NCBI RefSeq assembly: GCF_027580225.2
Contig: NC_073354.2
Location: 9,462,001 to 9,526,000, forward strand
Length of the DNA stretch: 64,000 bases
Direction of reading: 5' to 3'
Source: Misgurnus anguillicaudatus
Taxonomy: Eukaryota; Chordata; Actinopteri; Cypriniformes; Cobitidae
Positions 45,256-57,076 of this stretch are shown piece after piece. The position numbers and the translations under genes are program-made. How positions within the stretch are numbered: position 1 is the first letter of the stretch; the number at the start of each line of letters is the position of its first letter. The notes below the pieces were generated by a model. The model was not told the DNA's origin, searched no databases, and saw nothing but the letters and a program-made list of their open reading frames with translations.

Positions 45256-45652
45256 TAGAGCCCAGAATTCTCAGCCCGAGTCCGACACGAGTCCGAACTT
45301 TTTAATTTTCCCCATTAGGAATCTGTTTCCGCAGATATAGTTACTGCATCGCGTATGTAGAAGTCTGTGCTGTCCGCAGTGAGGTTTTTATGAGAGCACC
45401 ACAAACTTTTTAATAGTCTATTTAATATGTTAAACTTGAATTTGAAATAAAACTTACTGCGGAGAAGTTAATGAGATCTCTATCGTCTCTCTTGCTACGT
45501 GACGCGACAATTATTTATTATTTCAAATCCGTTTACAAGATAAATATATATACATTGTGTTGTTAAACTGATGAAATTATCTTGCTATATACGCTACATT
45601 CATTATGAGAAGCCTTTTCTTTTTACTGTTACACTGTAGACAGTAATATATG

Positions 45653-46156
45653 TGTCACGGTAGGAAAATCCATTGTTTTCCTCCGTGTCATGTTTGTGTG
45701 TGTGTGTGTTGTTCACTTACCCCTGCCATGTGCTCGTTAGAGCAATCCCTTTCACCTGTGTGTTGATTGTCTCGCTCCAGCTGTTCATCATTACATCATC
45801 TCCATAAATACTCACCTGACTTTCTGTTCCCTGCCAGATTCTATTGTTTGCTCAGTCTCCGTGTTGCTTGGTTGTTCCGTGTGCATTGGATTACGTGTTT
45901 CAGTTTGGATGTGTATTGTCGTCGTCGTCTTCGTGTGGATGTTCCGTGTCAGCTTGGATTTCACCACTGCTCACCACTCCACCAACGTCGCACTCAAAAC
46001 ACCAACTTCCACCGTAGTCATCGTCACCATTGCCTTCAACAACACCGGACTGGATTACTTCCGCATTGACACTGAATACTCTCTCTTTGTTTACATTTAA
46101 TAAACATTGTTATATTTTTCACCTGCGTTTGCTTCCGTCTCTTACAAGTCATTACA
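45653..46156 (+). repeat. 5' LTR of retrotransposon B
   Basis: 504 bp, tgtcacggtaggaaaa...aagtcattaca. TATA-like ataaata at 45804, probable RNA start at 45833, aataaa at 46099-46104. Confidence 0.95.
45804..45842 (+). promoter_or_regulatory. Core promoter and self-primer of retrotransposon B
   Basis: ataaata (45804-45810), then 29 bases from its start gccagattct (45833-45842), the exact complement of agaatctggc at 46159-46168 just after the 5' LTR. Same arrangement as in element A, with unrelated sequence. Confidence 0.65.
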
Positions 46157-46158
46157 GA

Positions 46159-46168
46159 AGAATCTGGC
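46159..46168 (+). other. Self-complementary primer-binding site of B
   Basis: agaatctggc begins three bases after the LTR end and is complementary to the predicted RNA 5' end at 45833-45842. The gag ATG follows at 46173. Confidence 0.65.
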
Positions 46169-46172
46169 CAAC

Positions 46173-47129
46173 ATGGAAGCAGCAGGTGGTCAGCCAATCT
46201 CCGCGCTGGAGGAGTTTCTCCAGCGATCTCTGGCTCGTATGGATCATCAGGATCAAACCATCGAAGATATGCGGAAGGCCGTCCAGGTAATGGTGGCGAA
46301 GGTTTCCGAGCTCTCTCAGCGATCTCCGGACATCACGCCTCCCACTGCGCCACCCATGCCGCCCGCACCATCTTCACCTCCAGAGGGTAGTTTCATCCAG
46401 GAACCGAGACTTCCTATCCCGGAGAAATACGCCGGTGAGCCCAACTATTGCCGTACTTTTCTCTCTCATTGCTCTTTACACTTCGCCCAACAGCCCCGGT
46501 CTTTCTTCCTCGAGGAGACGAAGGTGGCGTTTACGCTCTCGCTTCTCAAAGGCAAGGCTGCCCTCTGGGGGACGGCGGTATGGGAAAACAAGGACAGCTG
46601 TTGTTCCTCGTTCGCCTCGCTTGCAGAGGAGATGAAGAGGGTTTTCGACCGCTCCGTCGCCGGGAGGGAGGCCGCCCGTCTCCTCACGGATCTCCAGCAG
46701 GGGGAGCGGTCGGTCTCGGACTACGCCATCGAGTTCCGTACCCTGGTGGCGGAGTGCAGGTGGAACGAGGAAGCGCAGTGGGACCATTTCCTGCATGGGT
46801 TGGCGGATCGGATCCATCGAGAGATCATCACGGCGGAATTACCGAAGTCGCTCAACGGGTTGGTGGACTTGGCGATCCGGGTTGACGCACGCCTTTCCAC
46901 CGCTGCCAGATGGAAGACTCAAGGTCCGTCCCTACGTCAAGCGGAGTCCACGAATCCACCCATTGAAGTCTCCGCCGGTGGTCTCTCAGATCCGGAACCC
47001 ATGCAGGTGGGTCGAGCTCGGTTACCCCGGGAGGAGAGGAAGCGGCGGAGATCCCTGGGTCTTTGTATGTACTGTTGCGAGTCGGGTCACCAATGCCATA
47101 GGTGCCCGGTAAAAGACCAAGCCCGATAG
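46173..47129 (+). CDS. Gag of retrotransposon B
   Basis: 318 residues from ATG at 46173 ([17 protein letters not shown]), the first Met after the LTR. An N-terminal coiled-coil-like stretch, a Pro-rich linker (about 55-75), the Gag core with [19 protein letters not shown] and a C-terminal CCHC knuckle [14 protein letters not shown]. It forms the particle and binds element RNA. Its end overlaps pol by 28 bases in the -1 frame, so pol is probably made by frameshifting or restart. A classic slippery heptamer is not obvious; ggtaaaag is the nearest run. Confidence 0.9.
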   Translation: MEAAGGQPISALEEFLQRSLARMDHQDQTIEDMRKAVQVMVAKVSELSQRSPDITPPTAPPMPPAPSSPPEGSFIQEPRLPIPEKYAGEPNYCRTFLSHCSLHFAQQPRSFFLEETKVAFTLSLLKGKAALWGTAVWENKDSCCSSFASLAEEMKRVFDRSVAGREAARLLTDLQQGERSVSDYAIEFRTLVAECRWNEEAQWDHFLHGLADRIHREIITAELPKSLNGLVDLAIRVDARLSTAARWKTQGPSLRQAESTNPPIEVSAGGLSDPEPMQVGRARLPREERKRRRSLGLCMYCCESGHQCHRCPVKDQAR

Positions 47130-50100
47130 TAAAACAGAGGCTACTATCGGGCAGGATCTCCGCACAGAAGACCTCTACTACATCCACTCTCCTTCCGGTG
47201 AGACTACGGTGGTCCACTATGTCGCACTCAGGGCACGCACTTCTGGATTCGGGGGCGGAGGGCAACTTCATCGACAGCTCACTAGCACGTAAGCTCAAGT
47301 TACCTTTCACTTCACTCACCCACCAGATTGCGCCCTTCGCCCTCAATGGACATCAGTTACCCACCATCAAGTACACCACAGCACCTATCACACTCATCAC
47401 TTCCGGAAACCACACAGAGACTATTTCATTTTTTATTACTGACACTGCTCTCTCCCCCATAGTTCTTGGACACCCGTGGCTTCATTCCCATAACCCAAGA
47501 ATTGACTGGAAACTGGGTTCTGTTACCAGCTGGAGCGAGGAGTGTCATAAGTCCTGTCTTGTCTCTGCTTGTGTTTCTGTTTCTGAGTCTGTGTTTCAGG
47601 GGAAAGCAGTGGATTTGTCTACCGTGCCCGCGGAGTACCACGACCTGAAGGAGGTGTTCAGTAAGTCGCGGGCTAATTCTCTTCCTCCTCATCGTCCCTA
47701 TGACTGTGCGATAGACTTATTGCCAGGTACGTTTCTGCCTAAGGGCAAGTTATACTCTCTGTCCGTTCCGGAGATGGAGGCCATGGAGAAATATATTTCT
47801 GATTCTCTGGCAACGGGGTTCATTCGCCCTTCCTCATCTCCAGCGGGGGCGGGGTTCTTTTTTGTGGGGAAGAAGGACGGATCCTTGCGACCTTGTATTG
47901 ACTACCGAGGGTTGAACAACATCACGGTAAAGAATACTTATCCTTTGCCGTTGATGTCTTCAGCTTTCGAGAGGTTGCAGGGAGCGTCCGTTTTCACTAA
48001 ATTGGACTTACGTAATGCATATCATTTGGTTCGCATCAGGAAGGGGGATGAATGGAAGACTGCGTTTAACACCCCTCGTGGCCATTTTGAGTACTGCGTG
48101 ATGCCTTTCGGTCTCACGAACTCGCCGGCAGTCTTCCAAGCACTCGTTAATAACGTGTTGCGAGACATGGTAGACCAGTTCATATATGTTTACCTGGATG
48201 ACATATTGATTTTTTCTTCGTCTCTCCAGGAACATTTGCAACACGTACGACGAGTGCTTCTGCGGTTGTTAGAGAATGGGCTTTTTGTCAAGGCGGAAAA
48301 ATGCGTTTTTCATGCACAGTCTGTTTCTTTTTTAGGACACATCATTTCGACTGAGGGTGTTCGCATGGATCCTGAGAAAGTTAAGGCTGTGGTAGATTGG
48401 CCATCCCCAGAGTCTCGCAAGGCCCTGCAGAGATTTCTGGGGTTCGCCAATTTTTACCGGCGTTTCATTCGCAATTTCAGCCAACTAGCCACACCTCTGA
48501 CCGCTTTGACTTCCCCTGGTTTGACGTTCAGGTGGTCAGACGCAGCTGAGGCTGCGTTTGCCAAACTGAAAAGCTGCTTTGTTTCAGCTCCCATTCTCGT
48601 TACCCCTGATCGTTCACGTCAATTCATAGTGGAGCTCGACGCGTCAGAGGTGGGGGTAGGAGCAGTGTTGTCCCAGCGCGCATCCTCAGACGGAAAGGTT
48701 CATCCTTGCGCGTATTATTCCCATTGTTTATCGCCTGCGGAAGTTAACTATGACATTGGCAATCGAGAGTTGTTGGCGGTCAAGCTAGCACTGGAAGAAT
48801 GGCGTCACTGGCTTGAAGGGTCGGGTGTACCTTTCATTGTATGGACGGACCATAAGAATCTCGAATACATTAGAACTGCCAAAAGACTTAACTCCAGGCA
48901 GGCTCGGTGGGCATTGTTTTTCGGTCGTTTCGATTTTACACTTTCTTACCGGCCGGGTTCCAAAAACATCAAACCCGATGCTTTATCCCATCTTTTTGAG
49001 CGTTCCGATCGTACTGCTACTCCCGAGCCCATTTTACCGGAGAAAATCATTATCTCCGCGCTCAGATGGGAGGTCGAATCGAAGGTTTTGACAGCCTTAG
49101 AAGGGGTAACGCCCCCGGCTCGCTGCCCACCGAACCGTTTATTTGTGCCGGAAGGGTTACGGTCAGACGTCCTCCAGTGGGGTCATGGTTCCAGTGTTGC
49201 TTGTCACCCAGGGGTTAGTAGAACTAGGTTTCTAGTCAAGCAACGATTTTGGTGGCCTGGTATGCCTCGTGACGTCCACGACTTCGTCTTGGCTTGTTCG
49301 GTTTGTGCCGTTGGTAAGACTTCCAATCGTCCTCCAGATGGGTTACTTTTACCGCTGTCTGTCCCTTCGAGACCCTGGTCCCACATTTCGCTAGATTTTA
49401 TTACCGCCCTCCCACCCTCTAAGGGTAATACGGTGATTTTGACCGTAGTGGACCAGTTCTCGAAGGCGACCCATTTCATTCCCTTGCCCAAATTACCATC
49501 AGCCAAGGAAACAGCGGTAGCTGTCATTGACCACGTCTTCCGAATACATGGCCTCCCGACAGACGTGGTCTCTGACAGGGGTCCCCAGTTTGTGTCCAAA
49601 TTTTGGCGAGAGTTCTGCAAATTGCTAGGGGCGACTGTTAGTCTTTCGTCCGGGTTTCATCCCCAGAGCAACGGTCAAACCGAGCGAGCCAATCAGGACG
49701 TCGAAAGGGTGTTGCGATGTCTGGTTTCCAAGAATCCTTCGTCCTGGTGTCAGCAACTCTCAATTGTGATGTACGCACACAATTCTCTGCCGGTGTCATC
49801 TACGGGCATGTCGCCATTTAAGTGTAGTTTAGGGTACCAACCACCTAATTTTGTCAGTACTGAATCCGAGGTGTCGGTTCCCTCCGCAAACGCACTAGTC
49901 CAGAGGTGCCACCGCACCTGGACCAGAGCTCGTAGAGCTCTGCTCCAGGCAAGGTCACGCACCAAGGCCAAGGCCGATCGCCACCGGTCGAAGCCTCCCC
50001 GATACGTCGTCGGTCAAAGAGTGTGGCTTTCAACCCAGAATATTCCGATGCGTTCCGTCTCGAATAAACTTGCTCCCAAATTTATTGGCCCGTTTTCTGT

Positions 50101-50452
50101 TACCAAAATCATTAATCCGGTAACAGTGCGTCTTAGCCTTCCTCCTGCGTACAGGAGGGTTCACCCCGTCTTTCACGTTTCCAAAATTAAACCGGTGATT
50201 TTTTCCCGTCTTAATCCGCCTGCCCCGGTTCCCCCTCCGCCTCGTATCGTTAATGGGGAAACCACATATTCGGTTAACCGTATTCTGGACTCCAGACGGA
50301 GGGGACGCGGATTTCAGTACTTGGTGGATTGGGAAGGTTACGGTCCGGAGGAGAGAAGGTGGGTTCCTGCTCGGGACATACTGGATCACCGCCTTATTGA
50401 TGAATTCAATCAACAGGTAAAGCAGGCTGGGAACGCCGAGGGGCGTTCCTAG
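47102..50452 (+). CDS. Pol of retrotransposon B: protease, RT, RNase H, integrase, chromodomain
   Basis: An open frame of about 1116 codons without a stop. Protease at about 42-125 ([20 protein letters not shown]). RT at about 200-420 with [10 protein letters not shown] and [10 protein letters not shown] at about 362. RNase H at about 508-630 ([16 protein letters not shown]). HHCC finger at about 697-740 (HPGVSRT to CSVC). DDE core with acidic residues near 763 (LDFITAL), 823 (VSDRGPQF) and 859 (QTERANQD). Chromodomain at about 1057-1105 ([17 protein letters not shown]). All catalytic residues are present. The true N-terminus depends on how pol is reached from gag, since the frame opens without an ATG. 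Confidence 0.93.
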   Translation: MPGKRPSPIVKQRLLSGRISAQKTSTTSTLLPVRLRWSTMSHSGHALLDSGAEGNFIDSSLARKLKLPFTSLTHQIAPFALNGHQLPTIKYTTAPITLITSGNHTETISFFITDTALSPIVLGHPWLHSHNPRIDWKLGSVTSWSEECHKSCLVSACVSVSESVFQGKAVDLSTVPAEYHDLKEVFSKSRANSLPPHRPYDCAIDLLPGTFLPKGKLYSLSVPEMEAMEKYISDSLATGFIRPSSSPAGAGFFFVGKKDGSLRPCIDYRGLNNITVKNTYPLPLMSSAFERLQGASVFTKLDLRNAYHLVRIRKGDEWKTAFNTPRGHFEYCVMPFGLTNSPAVFQALVNNVLRDMVDQFIYVYLDDILIFSSSLQEHLQHVRRVLLRLLENGLFVKAEKCVFHAQSVSFLGHIISTEGVRMDPEKVKAVVDWPSPESRKALQRFLGFANFYRRFIRNFSQLATPLTALTSPGLTFRWSDAAEAAFAKLKSCFVSAPILVTPDRSRQFIVELDASEVGVGAVLSQRASSDGKVHPCAYYSHCLSPAEVNYDIGNRELLAVKLALEEWRHWLEGSGVPFIVWTDHKNLEYIRTAKRLNSRQARWALFFGRFDFTLSYRPGSKNIKPDALSHLFERSDRTATPEPILPEKIIISALRWEVESKVLTALEGVTPPARCPPNRLFVPEGLRSDVLQWGHGSSVACHPGVSRTRFLVKQRFWWPGMPRDVHDFVLACSVCAVGKTSNRPPDGLLLPLSVPSRPWSHISLDFITALPPSKGNTVILTVVDQFSKATHFIPLPKLPSAKETAVAVIDHVFRIHGLPTDVVSDRGPQFVSKFWREFCKLLGATVSLSSGFHPQSNGQTERANQDVERVLRCLVSKNPSSWCQQLSIVMYAHNSLPVSSTGMSPFKCSLGYQPPNFVSTESEVSVPSANALVQRCHRTWTRARRALLQARSRTKAKADRHRSKPPRYVVGQRVWLSTQNIPMRSVSNKLAPKFIGPFSVTKIINPVTVRLSLPPAYRRVHPVFHVSKIKPVIFSRLNPPAPVPPPPRIVNGETTYSVNRILDSRRRGRGFQYLVDWEGYGPEERRWVPARDILDHRLIDEFNQQVKQAGNAEGRS

Positions 50453-50464
50453 GGGAGGGGGTAC

Positions 50465-50960
50465 TGTCACGGTAGGAAGATCCATTGTTTTCCTCCGTGT
50501 CATGTTTGTGTGTGTGTGTTGTTCACTTACCCCTGCCATGTGCTCGTTAGAGCAATCCCTTTCACCTGTGTGTTGATTGTCTCGCTCCAGCTGTTCATCA
50601 TTACATCATCTCCATAAATACTCACCTGACTTTCTGTTCCCTGCCAGATTCTATTGTTTGCTCAGTCTCCGTGTTGCTTGGTTGTTCCGTGTGCATTGGA
50701 TTACGTGTTTCAGTTTGGATGTGTATTGTCGTCTTCGTGTGGATGTTCCGTGTCAGCTTGGATTTCACCACTGCTCACCACTCCACCAACGTCGCACTCA
50801 AAACACCAACTTCCACCGTAGTCATCGTCACCATTGCCTTCAACAACACCGGACTGGATTACTTCCGCATTGACACTGAATACTCTCTCTTTGTTTACAT
50901 TTAATAAACATTGTTATATTTTTCACCTGCGTTTGCTTCCGTCTCTTACAAGTCATTACA
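50465..50960 (+). repeat. 3' LTR of retrotransposon B
   Basis: 496 bp; shorter than the 5' LTR by one GT unit and two GTC-type triplets, with one base substitution. aataaa at about 50903-50908. Confidence 0.95.
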
Positions 50961-50965
50961 ATATG

Positions 50966-52108
50966 TATATTATATAAAACTATATGGTGAAAGCACATTA
51001 TCCATTATCTGTTGGTTCATGTTGGTCTAGTTTAATTCAGGGTAATCCTTTAATAAAATGTATAATATGTTATAAAATAATTTATTTTTTGTAATATTCA
51101 CAGCGCACATTCTTTCTGATTGTTTTAAAACATTTTAAATCATTCTGCAAAATTCTGCATAGATTTTGCAAAAGAAATCCGCAGAAATAGCAAAAAAATA
51201 ACTGCTTACACAGCGTGTACAGCTGTACTCTTGCAGCAATTAAAGCAGTTCAGTTTTGTTTTAAATTGCAAAATAGTTATATTTTTTTTTTTATGATAAC
51301 TAGTGGTTAGTGGCCAACAGCAAGTTGATGACATGTTTGATGAATTGAGCCTCTCAAATCAACACTTCACTTGCCTATAATAACAACTATATAAAATAAA
51401 TATTTTCAGCATATCACAATGTTAGTTTAAACGTTTATTATCAACACATACTATTTTTAAAAAGCGAAGGCAGGTTGTTCTGCTGCTCGCAGTTGCAACG
51501 GATGCAGAAATAAAAAAATAAAAAGGGCTACAAAACGAAACAAAATAAACATGAAACAGAATAAACATGCATGTTGCCTTATATTACAACTTCGCTTTTG
51601 CATATACATTTTTTAATGTACTTCACAGAAGATGGCTATTTATGTATCCATCCAACAGTTAAACTAAGAAAAAAGTCGATCCATACACAAACAAGAAATA
51701 AAGACACAGCCTTCTTACACGAAATTAATACAGGGAGAAGTCTTTAAAAGATTATGTCTTGGATGTTGTCTGCATAGATTATGTACAGTATCCAAGGTTT
51801 TAATCTAGTACTCCATTTATAATTTTTCCTGGTGGGCTGAAGGTCCTGCTGTTAAATACGCAACAGCTGCATTGTAAATGTGTGGCTGTGCGTAGCGGAC
51901 TCATGCGATAGGTTAAACGTTTTCCTATGTTTGTTTTGCAATCATCAATGTCTGTCAAAAGGTTCTTTAATTAAATTGAAAAATATAAAAAGATGGAGAA
52001 GCCTAAATAAGCTCGAGGTCCGGCCCGCGTATCTGCTGTGACGTTAAAATTGGCCCGAAACCCGACCTGAAGGGCGTAAACAGGTCGGGCCCGTCGGGCT
52101 GAAATACA
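50966..52108. other. Right part of the hAT-like element beyond B
   Basis: AT-rich, non-coding. 52010-52100 is rich in ggcccg / cgggcc motifs near the tip. No gene seen. Confidence 0.4.
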
Positions 52109-52201
52109 GGGCTCTAAAAAATACACTGTAAAAAACATATTGTGAAATTCACAGTAATTAACTGGCAGCAATTGACAAGTAACTTACTTTAGAAAAAGCA
52201 C

Positions 52202-52670
52202 AGTAAGTTACTTGTCAATTGCTGCCAGTTATCTACTGTGTTTTTTTCTATAGTAAGTTACTTGTCAATTGCTGCCAGTTAACTACTGTGTTTTTTTCTA
52301 TAGTAAGTTACTTGTCAATTGCTGCCAGTTAACTACTGTGTTTTTTTCTATAGTAAGTTACTTGTCAATTGCTGCCAGTTAACTACTGTGTTTTTTTCTA
52401 TAGTAAGTTACTTGTCAATTGCTGCCAGTTAAATACTGTGATTTTGCCGTACTGTAAGTTACTTGTCAATGGCTGCCAGTTAACTACTGTGATTTTTCCG
52501 TACAGTAAGTTACTTGTCAATGGCTGCCAGTTAAATACTGTGATTTCTTTTCCACAGTAAGTTACTTGTCAATGGCTGACAGTTAACTACTGTGATTTCT
52601 TTTCTACAGTAAGTTACTATTGTCAATGGCTGCCAGGTACTACTGTGATTTTTTTCCACAGTAATTTACT
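52202..52670. repeat. Tandem array, about nine 50-bp units
   Basis: Each unit has agtaagttacttgtcaatt(g) then gctgccagttaactactgtg. The first four are nearly identical, the later ones diverge (aatggctgcc). An inverted unit flanks each side (about 52146-52185 and 52662-52695), making the array bracketed by hairpin arms. Confidence 0.9.
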
Positions 52671-52699
52671 GGCAGTCATTGACAAGTAACTAAGCAGAG

Positions 52700-54430
52700 A
52701 TTATATATTTTCCCTACAGCATTTGATTGGTAAGTTATTTTCTGTAAACATTCATCAATGTTAAAATAAAGTTGTAATGGTCAGCCTTAAAGGTTTAGTT
52801 ACAATTATTTAAAAACTCAAGACTGTTAAATGAAGGAAATACAAAAAACAAATCTAAAACAATATAAAAGTCCAAGCGTGTTAAAAGTCCAAATGTGCAA
52901 AGTTTCCACGGTGTATATAAAATCCAAGAAAATGATATCCAAAGTCCATAAAACATAACTGGAAAGGTAAGCCCAAATACACAAACTCCACACACCAGCA
53001 ACTGCTTGTTTTAGCTATAGCGTCAGCTAACCATGTGCTCCTGCTCCTTCCTTTTATACAAAGTTCCATGTCATGTGACCCCTCACATGACAGCCAGACG
53101 AGGCAAAATAAAAGACATACACACATAAAATAGGAAAAGGATAAAATGGCTAAGAAAACATGTAAAACTAATTTAAAGTGAAATATACATAAGTCACAAT
53201 ATAATGAGTGGTAAAACATGTATCTTGTGTGATCACGTCACAACGTTAATAATCTAATTTAAATATGCTAAATTACAAAACAATTCAATACTTTTCTGAT
53301 TTGAGGGAAAATGCTACTGTTTCACAGATATTTACTAAATTTATTTTTTTTTACAGTCAAATACATTCAATAAATGCATGCTAACATTTGTAAAATAACA
53401 TTTTAATTTGGATGAAAAAGGATGAATTCCCAAGAAATGCATCTTAAAACATCTTAAACTTTTGTTACAATCTAAAAATAACTAAATATAATTCAGTTTG
53501 TAGATATACAGGACAATCTGTAAATAAAACAAAATAATTAATTATCAATCAAAAGTACACTGCAAGTAAACTGTAAGTTTCCTCCAATTCTTATTAAACA
53601 CAATATTACTGTGAAGTATAATAACTGAAATGCAAAACAAATTTATGTCTACAATATTTTCACTCCAAAATGAATAGTTCTAGACAGTGCACAACACAAC
53701 CATTGATTCTAAAAATGATTCTTAATTCAGAATCCTAATTTTACAGTGTATAAGTAACATTAAAACATGCCCAAAAAGGTCAGTGAAACCATACCACAAC
53801 AGACAATGTTAAGAGATTGAAAAGTTATTTTCATTTAAATTGCTAGTAATCTACTGGATCCTACAGTATGAAAAAACATATTTACAAGATTTACTAAAAG
53901 TTAGAATTTATGTTTTAATTCTATTCAACATGCTTAAACACATTATTGTTTAATTTACATTAAACATGCCTGTATTGACTTTTAAGTACGAAACAATATC
54001 AGCTTTGAGTGGACTAGTTATCCAAACAATGGACCTTTTCCTATATTATATGTATCATATATGTGAACAAAGTTATTTATTACGTTATTTATACACACTT
54101 CACTTTGATGAAACTGTGCAATTTTATTTTCTGTATGCAGGTTTAGCCACTGGTAAAACTCTAATGGGCATGACTGCTCTCCATTCAAAGGGCTTATGTG
54201 TTTTCATGTCTCACCAGCATATGGCCAGTAAGATGATTTCAGTGTAATACTGTTTAAAGTATCTATTAGCCTACCATGTGTATTTTCTCTAAAATTAAAT
54301 ATTTAAGATTGTTTCTCATAATTAAGAACATAAACACTTATGTTAGGTTCGTACAAGAAAAGACAGATAAAAAAACAGCTACAATCAACACTATTAAAAC
54401 TGTACTTGTGTGTGGCACTTAAACAGACAT
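52700..54430. other. AT-rich interior of the TA-flanked element
   Basis: Open frames at 52881-53219 (minus) and 53966-54247 (plus) are hydrophobic or low-complexity and unrecognised. No gene is called. Confidence 0.4.
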
Positions 54431-54433
54431 ACT

Positions 54434-55488
54434 GGGTGCATCCCAATTCAGGGCATGTGGCCTTCTAAGGCCGTATCTGAAGGCAAATGACATCAAAGGC
54501 TGTCACAATTCGAAGGCTCCTTCATATAAAAGCCTCTTACTGTGGCCTTTTCCCCCCTGAAACCGAGTTAGGGCTGTAACGATATATAGCTTGTCCCATT
54601 AAAAAGACCTGCCTGATTATGCATTGCTGCATCGCCATTCTGTGTTTCATGCACAGCTTGTGTGTGTACTATGGCGTTTTGGTCAGTAAGAAGTCCTTAT
54701 CAATCTAAAATCATTATGAATCGGAGTCGTTTATAACGTGCATTTTAAAAAGCAACGCTCGTTAAACAAAATCATTGAAATATTCTTTATTATCATGAAA
54801 ATACCTGAAACAATTTGAAGAACAGCAATATAAATATTCCTGTAGACATTTCCTGGAATAGCGTTTGCTATGCTAGCCTACTTCTTCTGTGGCACAAAGG
54901 AGGTTTCTGCACGAGAGCGCCCGCTGGCTTTGGATGTGGCGGCATTTCACCATAATTCATGCAAATTAATTAATTGAGAAAACACGCATTTGCATGATAA
55001 ATCGTTACAGCCCTACCGAGGATCCATAGATGTATCCTTCACAGCCTTGGCTATCCCAAAATTCAATATGAAGTGTATATTTTGCTAATTAAAGGTCCTT
55101 GTGTCTGTTTTACTATTATAAATGATGTTTTAGTGATGTAAATTAATATTATTGCTGCAATGTTGTGTGTTGCATTTTGCTTTTGTATATTTCTAAGGTT
55201 GGTGAATTTTACAAACTGTTGGATAGTTTAAACTGCATCAATGTGTTATAGTATTTTCTAAAATAAAAAAATCTGCCACCATATTTATTTTTAAAAGTCT
55301 GATAGGTCTCAGCTTTTGTGTCCCGGTGACAATCGTAGTGGGCGGGAAAAGCAAGTGATGCCCCCGTAGGCTACCGTCTCATTTCAGTTCACTTCGTGGC
55401 ATTTAGAGGCTGCTGCCTTTAAATATTGAGCCTTGCCTTCAAAGTCCGCGGCCTTAAAAGGATCCAGACCCTGAATTGGGATGCACCC
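54434..55488. mobile_element. MITE with gggtgcatcccaattcaggg ends
   Basis: Left tip gggtgcatcccaattcaggg is inverted to ccctgaattgggatgcaccc at 55469-55488. Subterminal ggccttcta / aaggcc motifs are also inverted. A hAT-like MITE is nested inside at 54569-55015. Confidence 0.7.
54569..55015. mobile_element. hAT-like MITE nested in 54434-55488
   Basis: The ends tagggctgtaacgatatat and gataaatcgttacagccct(a) are inverted. The flanks accgag(tt) and accgag(ga) suggest an 8-bp duplication with two changes. Same tip type as 12187-13010. Confidence 0.6.
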
Positions 55489-55604
55489 TCATTTTGTTCA
55501 AACTAAACCAATGCTCACACAGCAGTCATTGGCCAGTTTACTGAATGACAGTCATATTAACCAATCATACTCAAAGCAACATGACGAGTCAGCCTATACA
55601 ATTT

Positions 55605-55940
55605 GGTAACACTTTATTTCGATAGTCCACTTTAGACATTTTACAAATTATAAGTAACTTTGCAACTACTTATCCTACCAATCTTTACAGTATTAGTAGA
55701 CTGTCTGCTTAATATCTATTCACACTTTATTGTGATGATCCCTCAACAGACATTCAACTGACTATAAGTATCTTTGCAGGTGCATGTCAACTTATTCCAC
55801 TAACCCAACCTCTTCCCTAACCCTAACAGTCTACTAATACTCTAAGGACAGTTAGTTGAAATATAGTTGCAAATTAGTGAAAGTTGGTTGACATAGTTAA
55901 AAAGTTATTTATAGTTGTATAAGTATTAAGTGTAACCTAC
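55605..55940. repeat. Dispersed repeat (ggtaacactttatttcgata)
   Basis: A repeat type very common in cyprinids (…agtccactttagacatt…gtctactaatac…), with inner inverted copies of agtagactgt / acagtctact. No coding sense. Confidence 0.55.
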
Positions 55941-56787
55941 AATTTATTTCAGTGTGGTAGCATATTAAATGGAATGTTGTGTGTACCATACTGTAGACAA
56001 AACAATAATCATAGTGAACTTTCTCCTTTAAAGAAATAGAAAATTAATCTAATTTGTCATTACTAGCATAATACTTAAAATAATACAAAATCAAATATAC
56101 TTTAAAATGTTTTCCCAACAAAGATTATTGAAGAAATTATTTTCTTCAATTTATTTTGTGTCTCCTGAATAAGATTAGACATCACCATGTTGCTAACAAA
56201 AATTGTTGTTGACTGGACTTAAATACATTTATGAGTTTGCAGAATGTAAAATGTGCTGTAACACATCATGAAGTTTGATTTCTCAGAGTTTTTCAAAATA
56301 AAAGTCAATTGGGTTTAAATGTCAGGAGTTCCTGTCAGGATGAACACTTGTTACTCTTCTCCCACTGCCAATACTGTTGCATTATATTGAAAATGTATAT
56401 TTTTTAATTTAATTTTATTGTGTTCAACTGTTAAAATTTTTTGTTTTTTTCAACAATTCAAGTTTGTACTGTCAGGTTGCTTTAGAAACATTTGATGAAA
56501 CCAAAATTTTACCGAAAATACATATAAACAAGATCATAGTCATGTTTATTTACTAAAAACAAGTGTAACACAAAAATCTATCTTGTTCTGTTTTGTTACT
56601 TTTGAGCCACCTGTGTTACTTTCGTCCCTGCTGACAGAGTCTAAGGCCACAATGCCAAAATTTCACCTGGAATTCATAGTCCACACTTGAGTACCGATCA
56701 CAGCAAAAATATATCTGTCTAAAATATATCTTTTAAAATAAAAATTTTTTTTCTGAAAAATTGTACTTTCGCCCCTGCTCACCCCTC
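55941..56787. other. AT-rich interior of the TA-flanked element, right part
   Basis: No frame or motif recognised. Confidence 0.4.
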
Positions 56788-56950
56788 CTGTGAGTCTCTA
56801 CAGTACAATGTTGGTTACTGTGAGTCTCTACAGTACAATGTTGGTTACTGTGAGTCTCTACAGTACATTGCTGGTTACTGTGAATCTTTGCAGGATATTT
56901 TATTCACTGTGACTTTCTACAGCACATACCTTTTTACTGTGATTTTTACA
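56788..56950. repeat. Tandem array of 30-bp units
   Basis: ctgtgagtctctacagtaca + atgttggtta, three near-perfect units, then two or three worn ones. Confidence 0.85.
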
Positions 56951-57076
56951 GTTTTAAAACACTACTGTGATTTCACACTGAATGCACTGTAATCCACTGT
57001 GAACTTTATTACAGTTATTTGCTGTGCGTGAACACAGTTAAGTACTGTAGATTTCACAGGCATTTTTTACAGTGTA

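Larger units (their letters stand above)
45653..50960 (+). mobile_element. Ty3/Gypsy chromodomain LTR retrotransposon B (intact)
   Basis: A full element with LTRs of 504 and 496 bp, flanked by atatg on both sides (45648-45652, 50961-50965). The LTRs show one substitution (aggaaaatcc / aggaagatcc) and two short-repeat length changes. Gag and a 1116-codon pol are both open. The order is protease, RT, RNase H, integrase, chromodomain, with no env. Polypurine tract gggagggggtac (50453-50464). By sequence it could still be mobile. Confidence 0.95.
45256..52116. mobile_element. hAT-like non-autonomous element containing retrotransposon B
   Basis: The ends tagagcccagaattctcagc and gggctgaaatacagggctcta are imperfect inverted repeats with cccgag / gggccc-rich subterminal DNA. 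Without element B it is about 1.55 kb and has no recognisable transposase. A clean 8-bp duplication is not visible, so the class is inferred from the tips. Confidence 0.45.
52124..57074. mobile_element. 4.95-kb TA-flanked non-autonomous element with subterminal arrays
   Basis: The ends cactgtaaaaaacatattgtg and cacaggcattttttacagtg are inverted and flanked by TA (52122-52123, 57075-57076). The tips are followed by tandem repeats on both sides: 50-bp units at 52202-52670 and 30-bp units at 56790-56920. Inside are AT-rich DNA and nested MITEs. No transposase is recognisable. Its tip resembles those at 15610-16610 and 62727-63140. Confidence 0.55.

Noticed and set aside
45767..46100. Open frames at the start of element B and again at 50577-50904
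   Set aside because: They lie in the LTRs and are duplicated only because the LTR is; no protein family.
46448..47346. Long overlapping frames in other phases within gag B
   Set aside because: Shadows of the GC-rich gag coding sequence.
52369..52560. Frame with repeated KLLVNGCQL motif
   Set aside because: A by-product of the 50-bp tandem repeat.
53966..54247. 93-codon frame with LATGKTLMGMTAL, looking slightly like a P-loop
   Set aside because: Not a proper Walker A motif, no other helicase or ATPase motif, AT-rich surroundings.
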